Shown: positions 53,944-61,912, counted from the stretch's first letter. The stretch: DNA of 62,178 nucleotides from Planctomycetota bacterium (GCA_029781135.1 JAKOXH010000023.1:40001-102178), one strand, 5' to 3'. Notes: generated by a model from the sequence alone, not told the origin. A program made the numbers and translations.

Positions 53944-54210
53944 ATGAGAACCACGGTGCGAATCGACGATGATGTGCTGCTTGCCTTGAAGAAACGCGCC
54001 CAGCAGGAGAAAACGTCGCTCACGACGCTGATGAACCTGTTGCTGCGCAGGGGGCTGTTGCCAGCGGATGCGCCGAAAGCGCGCAGGAAACCTTATCGGG
54101 AGAAGACGTATTCTCTCGGCGTGCCCACCGTGGACCTCACGAAGGCTTTGGCAATAGCGGCCGCGCTCGAAAACGAAGAAATTCTCCGGAAGATGGCGCT
54201 GGGCAAATGA
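53944..54210 (+). CDS. vapB: VapB-like ribbon-helix-helix antitoxin
   Basis: 88 residues with an N-terminal CopG/RHH pattern (MRTTVRIDDDVLLALKKRAQQEK), then an acidic tail (IAAALENEEILRKMAL). It should neutralise VapC and repress the promoter. The stop overlaps the toxin start as ATGA (54207-54210). Confidence 0.85.
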   Translation: MRTTVRIDDDVLLALKKRAQQEKTSLTTLMNLLLRRGLLPADAPKARRKPYREKTYSLGVPTVDLTKALAIAAALENEEILRKMALGK

Positions 54211-54635
54211 AGATCGTCGATGTCAATGTCTTGCTGTATATCGTCAACCGCGATGCCACGCAGCACGAAAAGACGTTGAACTGGTGGGAGGCGGCCATTG
54301 CTCGGCAAGACGCGATTGGAATTCCCTGGCAGTCGCTGATCGGTTTCCTTCGGATCGTCACTTTGCCACGACTGACGCCGAAGCCGATGACAGTTATTGA
54401 GGCGACCGAGAAAGTCGCAACCTGGCTCGGTCTACCGAATATCGTGATTCTTCAGGAATCGGAAAACCACTGGACTGTATTCCGTCAACTGCTGGAGGAA
54501 CTGGGCACGGCCGGCAACTTGACAAATGATTTGCATCTGGCCGCATTGGCAATTTCGCAAGGTGCGACGCTGGTGTCGTGCGATGCCGATTTCGCTCGAA
54601 TTCGACAATTGCGATGGGAGAACCCACTCGCGTAA
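54207..54635 (+). CDS. vapC: VapC-like PIN-domain toxin
   Basis: 142 residues with PIN-domain acidic residues: D5 in MKIVDVNVLL, an Asp in TNDLHLAALAIS and SCDADFARI. It should be an Mg-dependent RNase. Translational coupling to the antitoxin gene supports the call. It ends before a hairpin-rich element. Confidence 0.9.
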   Translation: MKIVDVNVLLYIVNRDATQHEKTLNWWEAAIARQDAIGIPWQSLIGFLRIVTLPRLTPKPMTVIEATEKVATWLGLPNIVILQESENHWTVFRQLLEELGTAGNLTNDLHLAALAISQGATLVSCDADFARIRQLRWENPLA

Positions 54636-54674
54636 CTTGGTCGCGCTTTGTCGCAACAAAGGTGCCTTATCGGC

Positions 54675-54787
54675 TGTGTAGAATACATATAGCCGACCCG
54701 TTTCGGGTCGGCGAAACGATGCGGAAAACTCGACGTTGGATACGGCTTGCGCTTCCGGCCCAGAGGGCCGGGCTATGTTTTCTACAG
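54675..54787. repeat. Hairpin element with TGTAGAA(T/A)ACAT ends (family D)
   Basis: TGTAGAATACATATAGCC on the left is imperfectly inverted as GGGCTATGTTTTCTACAG on the right. Inside are two perfect stems: GCCGACCCG-TTT-CGGGTCGGC (54692-54712) and CCGGCCC-AGA-GGGCCGG (54755-54771). It lies between convergent vapC and nfo. Confidence 0.7.
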
Positions 54788-54795
54788 AGCCTGCC

Positions 54796-55722
54796 TTATC
54801 GCTTTTCAACCATCCGCCGCAATGTGCGCAGGTTGATCTCGTCAAGGTTCTTGCCTTTCTCCTCGCCCTTGGGTGTTTCCAGGTACATCGGCACGTGGCG
54901 GAAACGGCGGTCGTTCATGAGGAACCGGAACGCATCCTTGCCGAGCATACCGCGGCCGATGTGGGCATGGCGGTCGACCCGCGAGCCGAGCGGCTTCAGG
55001 CTGTCGTTGACGTGGAACGCCTTTACCGGCTTGAGGCCGATGGTTTTGTCGAGTGCCCGCATCGTGGCTTTGTAGTCCTTTTCGGTGCCGAGCGGATAGC
55101 CGGCCGCGAAGATGTGGCACGTATCGACGCAGATGCCCAAGCGGTCGGGGTCGGCCACGCCATCGAGCATCGCGGCAAGCTGCTCGAACGTGCGGCCGAG
55201 GCACGACCCCTGGCCGGCCGTCGTTTCTAGCAAGCATTTGGTTTTGATGCCGCGGGTTTGGCGGTGCACTTCATCGAGCGCCCGCACCACCGCCGCGATG
55301 CCGGCTTCCTCGCTGCTCGTGGTGTGCGCGCCGGGGTGCGTCACCAGATACGGAATGCCGAGCCGATCAGCCCGGAACGTCTCGATGATGAACGCCTCGA
55401 CCGATTTCTTCCACAATTCACGATCGGGACTCGCCAGGTTGATGAGATACGAATCGTGCGCAAGCGGATGCGCGACGCCGAGCTCCTTCAACTTCGCTTG
55501 GAACTGCTGCACATCCTCGTCAGTGAGTTCCTTCGCCCGCCATTGGTTATTGTTCTTCGTCAGCAACCGGTCAGATTGGGCAGCTTTACGATTGGCTCGG
55601 TTTGGCCACCGCTTAACATCACCCGTAAACAATTGCACGCATTCACAACCCACAGAGTGAGCACGTTCAACGGCTTTGAAATGTCCGCCCGCAATGGATT
55701 GGTGAGCACCGATTATTGGCAT
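54796..55722 (-). CDS. nfo: Endonuclease IV (deoxyribonuclease IV) with unusual 5' end
   Basis: 308 residues; the family is usually about 280. AP-endonuclease motifs include IIGAHQSIAGGHF, THPGAHT, LETTAGQGSCLG, GICVDTCHIFAAGYPL, KAFHVNDSLKPLGSRVDRHAHIG, with Zn-ligand His, Asp and Glu. Relative to the family norm (QIFTKNNNQW), about 22 residues are inserted: QLFTGDVKRWPNRANRK...LLTKNNNQW. The first 60-80 codons are AT-richer than the rest. Its start is 29 bases from the first gene of the mobile region. It repairs AP sites. Confidence 0.88.
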   Translation of the reverse strand: MPIIGAHQSIAGGHFKAVERAHSVGCECVQLFTGDVKRWPNRANRKAAQSDRLLTKNNNQWRAKELTDEDVQQFQAKLKELGVAHPLAHDSYLINLASPDRELWKKSVEAFIIETFRADRLGIPYLVTHPGAHTTSSEEAGIAAVVRALDEVHRQTRGIKTKCLLETTAGQGSCLGRTFEQLAAMLDGVADPDRLGICVDTCHIFAAGYPLGTEKDYKATMRALDKTIGLKPVKAFHVNDSLKPLGSRVDRHAHIGRGMLGKDAFRFLMNDRRFRHVPMYLETPKGEEKGKNLDEINLRTLRRMVEKR

Positions 55723-55751
55723 CCAACAAGTTTATCAGAAAGGAAACCCCA

Positions 55752-56474
55752 ATGAACGCAGTTTTCAAAAAGCAAGCCCAGCAGCTTTATCAGGCGCTAT
55801 ACCGCAAGGGCCAAACGTGGACACGCCCCACCGAAACCATCGCCGAAGAGTGGGCGGAGCAATTCCAGAATCTGGCAACCCGGTATGGCGACCAGCTAAT
55901 CACGAAAGTTCTCACGTGGTATTGCACCAAAGGCTGTGGAGCGATTTTCGTTCCAATTATCGGTAGTGCTGAAGCATTCTGCACCAAGTTCGATGCGATT
56001 AACGCTGCCCGTAAACGTCTTCGAGGACAAACGCTTCGCTATTTCGATGATGTCCTGAAGTACAAAATCCAGCCACGGCACACGGGCAGCCAAGCGCAAA
56101 AAGAGCACGCAGTGTGTGTCCAGCGGTTGCAGCAGCAATGCGAGTTAGTCGATGCTTTGGTCAACAAGCGGGTGACGCTGCCCGCACCAACGCCCCAGTT
56201 TGCAACCAATGGCCATAGTGGAAATGGCAAACCCAAGAAACGCAAGCCAAAGGTGATATACAGTCCATTTCTTGCCAAAGCTAGACGGAGCATGACGCGA
56301 GAGCAGAAGGATCGGTTGGATGCGCTTTTGACAATCAATCGGGAGCAAATGTGGCAAATGATTTTTTCTGTGCCATCGCGGCAACAGGAATTCTACCGCA
56401 GGCTAGAGCAATCCGGTTGGTTCGAGAAAGTCAAAGCGCTCGCCAAGTCAGACGAAACAGATGAAGCGAGGTAA
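55752..56474 (+). CDS. Helical protein of mobile element, replication-associated candidate
   Basis: 240 residues from ATG 55752 (GAAAGGAAAC upstream; the longer frame to 55716 overlaps the nfo start region). It is basic and mostly alpha-helical. The segment LTWYCTKGCGAIFVPIIGSAEAFCTKFDAINAAR recalls the W-Y...P...F..KF..I pattern seen in phage and plasmid replication-associated proteins, a resemblance not verified. Its spacing to the polymerase-like gene is three bases, so they are coupled. Confidence 0.65.
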   Translation: MNAVFKKQAQQLYQALYRKGQTWTRPTETIAEEWAEQFQNLATRYGDQLITKVLTWYCTKGCGAIFVPIIGSAEAFCTKFDAINAARKRLRGQTLRYFDDVLKYKIQPRHTGSQAQKEHAVCVQRLQQQCELVDALVNKRVTLPAPTPQFATNGHSGNGKPKKRKPKVIYSPFLAKARRSMTREQKDRLDALLTINREQMWQMIFSVPSRQQEFYRRLEQSGWFEKVKALAKSDETDEAR

Positions 56475-56477
56475 GCG

Positions 56478-57851
56478 ATGAAAGCCAGCAACCTGGAATT
56501 GCGTTTATGGAAGTCATTTCCGTTCCACGATTCAACGGAACCGCTACCGGAAGGTTTTGTGCGGTTCTTCCACGCGAAAGTGTTACCACTGCTTACATTT
56601 ACCGGCTACAAACAGGACGCGAAACGCGATCTAGCCTTGCGGATCGTTCACGCACTGGTGATGGCTCGCAATCGGATTCGCACCGTAAGCGATCCTCGGG
56701 ACAAAACTGATCCTGATGCCCGGAAGCGCATTCAAGTCTGGGACATGCTCCGGAAAGCCGGGTTGGCCATTCACTGCCGGGGTTCCGAATCCAGCGGCAT
56801 GGTCACGCGGTACTGTGCTACTGAGAAGCTGGTCGAGTTACGAAAGCGCTGGAAGCTGGAAGAACTCGTACCGCTCGACCTACAACGGAACAGCCAACGA
56901 ACGACACCAACCAAACATGCACTGGTTTATCTGCACACGGGCAAAATTGATCTGGCCACGGGAGAACCGTTAGCCGCTGGAAATCGCAAGGTGGGAATTC
57001 CGCTTACGGGCGACTTCATCGAAACGGAGGACGTGCTCGAAGCGTTCAACGCGAATCTGTTGAACTTTTCTTGGTCGGTAAAGCTGAAAGATGTGAATGG
57101 CCGCACAATTACCACTCCGGTGAATCCATGCCTCAAGCAAATTCATTCCGGCAGGCGGTATCGGGCGGTTAGGTTCTATAGCTGGTCCTGGCTCAGCGGC
57201 CAGCTACTTAATAACGAGGAACGCAAGCATATTTTAATTGGTGGCGAGCCGGTCGCGGAACTGGATTATTCGGGTTGCCAACTTCGGATGCTGTACCAAT
57301 TCAAAGGGCTGAATCCCGCTGGCGATATTTATCGGCCCCACCTGATTTTCAAGAAACTCTGGCCGTATGCCAGCGAAGCCGAACGAACACTATTACGGGA
57401 ATTCGTGAAAAGAGCCACACTAATTTGTCTCAACGTGAAATCCCGCAGTGCAGCCCATTCGTCCATCGGAAAAATCATCCATGACCACCCGGAACGCACC
57501 CAACTGAAGAATTTTCTAAGAGCGGAACGACCGCAAACCCGGATTAAGGGAATTACTCAGCGAATAATTGACGCCCACGGTCAGGAGCATTGGAATTTAG
57601 CAGGACGACCAAAATTCGGCATCCAGGATTATTTATTTATCGGTGAAGGATTAAACCTGATGAAAACGGAAAGTTTCATCATGCACCGGATGCTCAAAGT
57701 ATTCACTAAAGCCAAAAAACCGGCGCTGATGATCCATGACGCCGTAGTGTGTAGAAAATCAGACGTTTTATTCAGTAAACGGGTCATGGAATGGGCGTGG
57801 CGCGCACACGTGAATATGGCGTTTTTCCCAGTAATCAAGCGGGAATTCTGA
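56478..57851 (+). CDS. Diverged exonuclease-less family-A DNA polymerase-like protein
   Basis: 457 residues. Motif A is ELDYSGCQLRMLY (D263, R270; compare DYSQIELR). Next comes GDIYRPHLIFKKLW, which aligns with the DIH-block, then R307-x3-K311 (REFVKRATLICLN) in the fingers-helix position, where the second half is degenerate, and motif C LMIHDAVV (H420, D421; compare VHDE, with Ala for Glu). The N-terminal 200 residues include a winged-helix-like stretch and no exonuclease DxE motif. Nucleotidyl-transfer Asp residues are kept. It is very unlike housekeeping Pol I. Activity is inference. Confidence 0.7.
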   Translation: MKASNLELRLWKSFPFHDSTEPLPEGFVRFFHAKVLPLLTFTGYKQDAKRDLALRIVHALVMARNRIRTVSDPRDKTDPDARKRIQVWDMLRKAGLAIHCRGSESSGMVTRYCATEKLVELRKRWKLEELVPLDLQRNSQRTTPTKHALVYLHTGKIDLATGEPLAAGNRKVGIPLTGDFIETEDVLEAFNANLLNFSWSVKLKDVNGRTITTPVNPCLKQIHSGRRYRAVRFYSWSWLSGQLLNNEERKHILIGGEPVAELDYSGCQLRMLYQFKGLNPAGDIYRPHLIFKKLWPYASEAERTLLREFVKRATLICLNVKSRSAAHSSIGKIIHDHPERTQLKNFLRAERPQTRIKGITQRIIDAHGQEHWNLAGRPKFGIQDYLFIGEGLNLMKTESFIMHRMLKVFTKAKKPALMIHDAVVCRKSDVLFSKRVMEWAWRAHVNMAFFPVIKREF

Positions 57852-58392
57852 TCCACACTCAATTTGTCGGGGTAAATGGAGAGAGAAGCAGCGGAACGGG
57901 CCAAGGAAAGACGGTTGCGGGAATAAATTCCCGCCCCGGTAAATCCTGCCACCCCCCGGTTCTTTCGGTTCCAAAGCGGCGACAACGAAGCGGCCAAACA
58001 CGTTGACAGCGAGGGTGGGCTGGGCTTGGCACGACCGGAGCGGAGCGCAGGGAGCGGCACCCGTTGGTGTGTGAGTGTGAATAGCGCTGCGCAGCTTTGG
58101 CTTATTAGCGCTTATGAGAGTTAAGAGACAAAAACTGGCGAAAAGTCGGCCAGAAGAACCAAACCAGTCATTGTTCCCGAAAACTGGGTGTCCTAAACGA
58201 AGAATACCATCAGGATACCAGGGTAATCACGTCTCTGCATTTGCCCACACGTCTACACTATCATTACGAGGCCAAGACTTTGGCCAGCCGGTTGACTAAC
58301 AGCCGCCAATGTGGGATACTGCGGCCACTTGGGAAAAGCCCCGAAGCGATAATACGTTATCGCTTCACCCAGTCAGAACAGGAGACAAGTCC
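57852..58392. other. Hairpin-rich gap between polymerase-like and DUF3102-like genes
   Basis: It has perfect stems GCGGGAA-TAAA-TTCCCGC (57917-57934) and GAAGCGATAA-TACG-TTATCGCTTC (58343-58366). A GGAGCGGAGCGCAGGGAGCGG tract and AGCGCTGCGCAGC lie near 58030-58095. No gene was recognised. It is a candidate for a replication or regulatory region. Confidence 0.6.
58343..58366. repeat. Perfect 10-base-stem hairpin with TACG loop
   Basis: GAAGCGATAA / TTATCGCTTC around TACG. It is 26 bases before the GTG start and has no T-tract, so it is unlikely to be a terminator. Confidence 0.8.
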
Positions 58393-59133
58393 GTGTCACT
58401 ACACATTTACTCGCCACCTAGTCACGGTCTGCCCCGAGGTCAAGACGCTTACCAGCAGCGGCAAGCGACGAAGCGCAAACGCGAGAAAGCCAACGCGGCC
58501 AAGTTGCAACAACATGCCGCCACGGCCAACCGCGAACACTTGCTGTCCAAGAAACAATGGCAAGGTTCATTGAGCCACGCAAAATTAGCCGGAGATGCAC
58601 TCAATGCCGCGAAGAAACTACATCCCAAACGCGGCACCTGGCAAAAATGGCTCGCGGCCAACTTCCACGGAGCCATTTCCACGGGCCGACTCTACATGCG
58701 ACTGGCCCGCAAATGGAACCACCCGGAAATTCAACAGGCCCGCCACAACGGCACGATCAGAAGTTTGAACACCTTCTTATCGGCTAGTCGCAAGCCCCGT
58801 GAACTAACGCCCACGACCAGCCCCCGCAAATGGAACCTGACCGAACAAGATCACCTGCGGCAAGAATTGCGGAAAGCGTTCGCGGGGGGTTTGCGGAAAT
58901 TCAACCGGAAAGAATTGGAAACCTTCGATGAGTACGCTTATCAACTGTGGCAAGACACGCTCCACAAGCACGCGGAACTAATGCTGCCCAAACACCTACA
59001 ACACGCACGGGAAAGCTATCGCGAAAACCTCGTTCCTTACGACCTCGATTCCGGCCTCGAAACAGACGATCCACAACTAGACCTAGAACAAGCACAAGCC
59101 CAAGAAGCCATGAACGGTCTTAAAGTGTCTTAA
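58393..59133 (+). CDS. DUF3102-like helix protein of mobile element
   Basis: 246 residues from GTG 58393, with AGGAG eight bases upstream; the longer frame to 58309 runs through a hairpin. The centre reads GTWQKWLAANFHGAISTGRLYMRLARKW, like DUF3102/phage Kil-type proteins that have a short helix-turn-helix. The N-terminus is Lys/Arg/Gln-rich and the C-terminus acidic (LDLEQAQAQEAM). DNA binding is possible. Confidence 0.65.
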   Translation: MSLHIYSPPSHGLPRGQDAYQQRQATKRKREKANAAKLQQHAATANREHLLSKKQWQGSLSHAKLAGDALNAAKKLHPKRGTWQKWLAANFHGAISTGRLYMRLARKWNHPEIQQARHNGTIRSLNTFLSASRKPRELTPTTSPRKWNLTEQDHLRQELRKAFAGGLRKFNRKELETFDEYAYQLWQDTLHKHAELMLPKHLQHARESYRENLVPYDLDSGLETDDPQLDLEQAQAQEAMNGLKVS

Positions 59134-59769
59134 TCGCCACCACCACAGTCCCAGATTACCCACCAGGTACACCGTACATACAAACGCCCGTTTCATCCCC
59201 CAGGCAAACGCCATTCCTACAGCAAACCCCGCAATCAGCCATGAGGACACCCACCACGCCCGAAAAACACACGAAAACTCACTAGTCTCGAAAAACGCGG
59301 TAAAACACGGCAGATTCTACAACTTCTTTCATGCCGTTTCACGGGCATTCTCCCAAGCGCAACCCCGGTACAGCGTACACAGCTTGAGTCTTACCGGTTT
59401 CTCAGTTGCACAGCCAAAGAAACTGTCAAAGAACCAACCTTACTTCACTAGAAAGTTTCTAGGTTGGAAGTGTGAGACTAAAACCAGCTACTCCACGCCA
59501 GTTGTAGCACTCCATTTATCACTATCCATGCGCTGTACGACTCTATTTCTAACTATCCATAGCGCACGCAAAACCGACCGTTTCTAGCGCCATTTTATGG
59601 GTCACGAAAAACACTTAGTGGCGACGCGGAAAAACACGGGAAAAATGCGCAGAACAGCCCCGGTTTGGCACGCGATTATATTGTCCGGTATCATGGACAG
59701 CTATTTCTAGTGATGGTACAATTCAATCATGGGGGACACACATTCTTTAACCCAATGGGAGAACAAATC
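59134..59769. other. Repeat-rich non-coding region, candidate origin or control region
   Basis: Four copies of (C/G)GAAAAAC(A/G)C lie in two clusters: 59261-59270, 59289-59298, 59605-59614 and 59628-59637. CTAGAAA-G-TTTCTAG is a perfect palindrome at about 59447-59461, flanked by CCAACCT/AGGTTGG. CTATCCATGCGC and CTATCCATAGCGC are near-direct repeats. No gene was recognised until 59770. Confidence 0.6.
59694..59722 (+). promoter_or_regulatory. Sigma70-type promoter of the small-protein cluster
   Basis: TGGACA (59694-59699), a 17-base spacer, TACAAT (59717-59722). It lies 48 bases before ATG 59770, consistent with a short leader. Confidence 0.75.
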
Positions 59770-60228
59770 ATGTCAACGAACGAAATGCGGATCAAGCTAA
59801 TCAATTATGCCCGCGACACGCTGAACCGCGCGATCAGCGAAGCGGATGATTTCGACACGTTCGCGGAGACGATGCCCACCGCGAGCAAGCAAGAAATTGA
59901 AGCCGCGTTTGACGAAGCGAATGAGAACGCGGTGCTTATCAAGCTGATCGACACGATTTACCACGTGGTTCGCGTGTTAGCTGGCGATGACCCGATGGTT
60001 AATCCGCCCGATGACGCCAACATACGAACCGTGTCGGTCAAGATCGAAGAGCGCGACAACGAAACGCGCACCGTTACCGTTCCCGCGTTGCATCTTTTTG
60101 AATATCTGGGAACGTGGTTGGCCAATGCGTGCGCAGACGAACCGGCGTCGATGCCAATTGTTGTCGATGTACACGTGTTCGCGGGCGACAACATCGCCAC
60201 ATACACGATTTTTGGTGAGAACGATTAA
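59770..60228 (+). CDS. Unknown acidic protein of mobile element
   Basis: 152 residues from ATG 59770, with GGAG upstream; a longer frame begins at 59665 before the promoter and is less likely. N-terminal helices (MRIKLINYARDTLNRAISEADDF) precede a beta-rich C-terminus (TVSVKIEERDNETRTVTVPALHLF, VVDVHVFAGDNIATYTIFG). I do not recognise a family. It is first of three genes with a repeated leader cassette. Confidence 0.65.
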   Translation: MSTNEMRIKLINYARDTLNRAISEADDFDTFAETMPTASKQEIEAAFDEANENAVLIKLIDTIYHVVRVLAGDDPMVNPPDDANIRTVSVKIEERDNETRTVTVPALHLFEYLGTWLANACADEPASMPIVVDVHVFAGDNIATYTIFGEND

Positions 60229-60258
60229 CCCCGTAACCCCGTTATTGGAGACCAAAAC

Positions 60259-60474
60259 ATGAACGAAGATTTCGATGAACAAGAATGGTTTCAAGCGCTC
60301 TTGGAAACAACGGCATTCTTGATGACCGAAACGGAATTCAATGAAGAAACCGGGGAATGTGGTGCGGTGCCCGTACCAAAATTCTTGAGCATGGGCGTGA
60401 AATGGCTGGTTGACCAAATCAACCAGCATCCCGCGTGTGCTGGTCGATTGTGCCCCGGTGAATTGCTCGATTAA
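60259..60474 (+). CDS. Unknown small acidic protein
   Basis: 71 residues, strongly acidic (EDFDEQEWF, TETEFNEETGE), with one Trp-rich helix. The leader before it (TTAACCCCGT...ATTGGAGA(N)CCAAAAC-ATG) is nearly repeated before the next gene. Confidence 0.6.
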   Translation: MNEDFDEQEWFQALLETTAFLMTETEFNEETGECGAVPVPKFLSMGVKWLVDQINQHPACAGRLCPGELLD

Positions 60475-60503
60475 CCCCGTTTCAAGATTGGAGAACCAAA
60501 ACC

Positions 60504-60851
60504 ATGTCAACAAAAACAGCCAAAGCAACCCGCAAGCCGAAAGCGAAGCCCGTTGAGCCAGAGCCAGCCACAACAACGGTGGCAACAATCGAGCGCAGAC
60601 ACGAAATTCAAGCGCACGTAGCCACGGGCAAAGCAACGCTCAAGAGCGTCGTAGCCAAATTTGGTGAAAGCGCTTTGCGTTCGATTGCCAAGCAAACCCG
60701 CTTCGGTCGGTATGCCATTGTCGGCATCAAGCCAGACAACGCACCGCATAATGACCCCATCGCGGACATTACGCTGGCCGCGAAGCTGGCCAAGCTGAAA
60801 CCCGCCACGGCCATCAAGCAGCTTATCGCACCCCCAAGACGTAGCAAATGA
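60504..60851 (+). CDS. Unknown small basic protein
   Basis: 115 residues with a Lys/Pro-rich N-terminus (KATRKPKAKPVEPEP) and Arg/Lys-rich C-terminus (APPRRSK), probably nucleic-acid binding. The middle carries HVATGKATLKSVVAKFGESAL. It shares the leader cassette with the previous gene. A terminator follows. Confidence 0.65.
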   Translation: MSTKTAKATRKPKAKPVEPEPATTTVATIERRHEIQAHVATGKATLKSVVAKFGESALRSIAKQTRFGRYAIVGIKPDNAPHNDPIADITLAAKLAKLKPATAIKQLIAPPRRSK

Positions 60852-60863
60852 ATCGTTTCACCC

Positions 60864-60898
60864 AAGCCCGTGCCAACGGTGGTACGGGCTATTTTTTT
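60864..60898 (+). terminator. Rho-independent terminator
   Basis: AGCCCGTGCC-AACGG-TGGTACGGGCT gives a ten-pair stem with one G-T pair, followed by ATTTTTTT. It lies just downstream of the small basic protein gene. Confidence 0.92.
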
Positions 60899-60915
60899 AT
60901 GATTGGAGCCAGGAT

Positions 60916-61125
60916 ATGAATACCAGGATGTCTGTTTTGGATTTGGTGAACGCTTTACCCGCGGCGGATCGCAGAAAGCTGATCGCTGAATTGCGAAAAG
61001 ACGAAATCTCACCATGCGAACAACGGGGACATAGCTATAAACCCACACGTGTGATCGCTCATTTGTTCGCACCCCCAACCACGACGATGGTCTGCACGAA
61101 ATGCGGCAGCACGATTACCGTATAA
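60916..61125 (+). CDS. Small zinc-ribbon-like protein
   Basis: 69 residues. N-terminal helices (LVNALPAADRRKLIAELRKDE) precede C-E-Q-R-G-H-S-Y ... MVCTKCG, a Cys/His then CxxC arrangement as in minimal zinc ribbons. The start has GATTGGAGCCAGGATATG upstream. Function unknown. Confidence 0.65.
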   Translation: MNTRMSVLDLVNALPAADRRKLIAELRKDEISPCEQRGHSYKPTRVIAHLFAPPTTTMVCTKCGSTITV

Positions 61126-61154
61126 TTGTTCTTAGCCATCTAATTGTTCTTAGC
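61123..61154. repeat. Direct repeats TAATTGTTCTTAGC (two copies, period 18)
   Basis: Perfect 14-base repeats at 61123-61136 and 61141-61154, upstream of the serine recombinase gene. A second pair, TTTTCAGTGA, lies at 61228-61237 and 61260-61269. They are candidate binding sites for the recombinase or a regulator. Confidence 0.8.
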
Positions 61155-61296
61155 TAATGATTCTTGCTAGTTAGCGAAGTGGAGTCTTTTTTTAACCTTG
61201 AAAGGCACCTCTCATAAACGAACTCGATTTTCAGTGATCTTTCTCTTCAACAAACTATGTTTTCAGTGAGCTTAACCAACCATAAGGAGAAAAACC

Positions 61297-61896
61297 ATGA
61301 CCAAAACCGCTGTCTACACCCGCGTTTCCACGTTGGACCAGGAAAACGGTCTCGCTTCCCAAAAAAAAGCCATTCAACGCTGGCTTAAAGGCCACGGAAT
61401 CACCAAAGCAGTTTGCTTCGAGGACCGAATCAGCGGCATGAAAGACAAGCGCCCCGGCTTGGATAAACTCAACCGTGCCATTTTCAATGGCGAGATTCGC
61501 ACCGTGGTTGTGTGGTCGTTATCCCGGTTGACCAGAAAGGGAGCTTACGAGGGGCTTACGATGTTGGCCAAATGGTTGGAGAAAGGGGTACGTGTGGTCG
61601 CCATCAGCGAACAATTCGATTTTAGCGGGGCATCGGGGGAATTGGTTGCTGCTGTGCTGTTCTCCATCGCCCGGATGCAGCGGGATCAGCTTAGTGAAGC
61701 CACGAAACGAGGTCTGGCTGCCGCGAAAGAGCGCGGTGCCAAGTTGGGCAAGCGACCAGCGAAGTGGACCGCTGAAGTGGCACCGCTGGCCAAGAAAGGT
61801 ATGAGCGTTTCGCAGATCGCCGCGAAGTTGGGACGTTCGCGGTCGGGAGTGTGGAATGTCTTGAACGGCAAAACCGCCACATGGCAGGAAAAGTAG
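61297..61896 (+). CDS. Serine recombinase (resolvase/invertase family)
   Basis: 199 residues with catalytic S11 in YTRVSTLDQ, arginines in SLSRLTRKG, and SIARMQRDQLSEATKRGLAAAKERGAKLG typical of the long helix E. A C-terminal helix-turn-helix follows (SVSQIAAKLGRSRSGVWNVL). It is a small resolvase/invertase of about normal length (180-200). AAGGAG precedes the ATG. It probably acts on repeats in the preceding gap or at element ends. Confidence 0.93.
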   Translation: MTKTAVYTRVSTLDQENGLASQKKAIQRWLKGHGITKAVCFEDRISGMKDKRPGLDKLNRAIFNGEIRTVVVWSLSRLTRKGAYEGLTMLAKWLEKGVRVVAISEQFDFSGASGELVAAVLFSIARMQRDQLSEATKRGLAAAKERGAKLGKRPAKWTAEVAPLAKKGMSVSQIAAKLGRSRSGVWNVLNGKTATWQEK

Positions 61897-61912
61897 CCAT
61901 GAGTGTTCTTGG

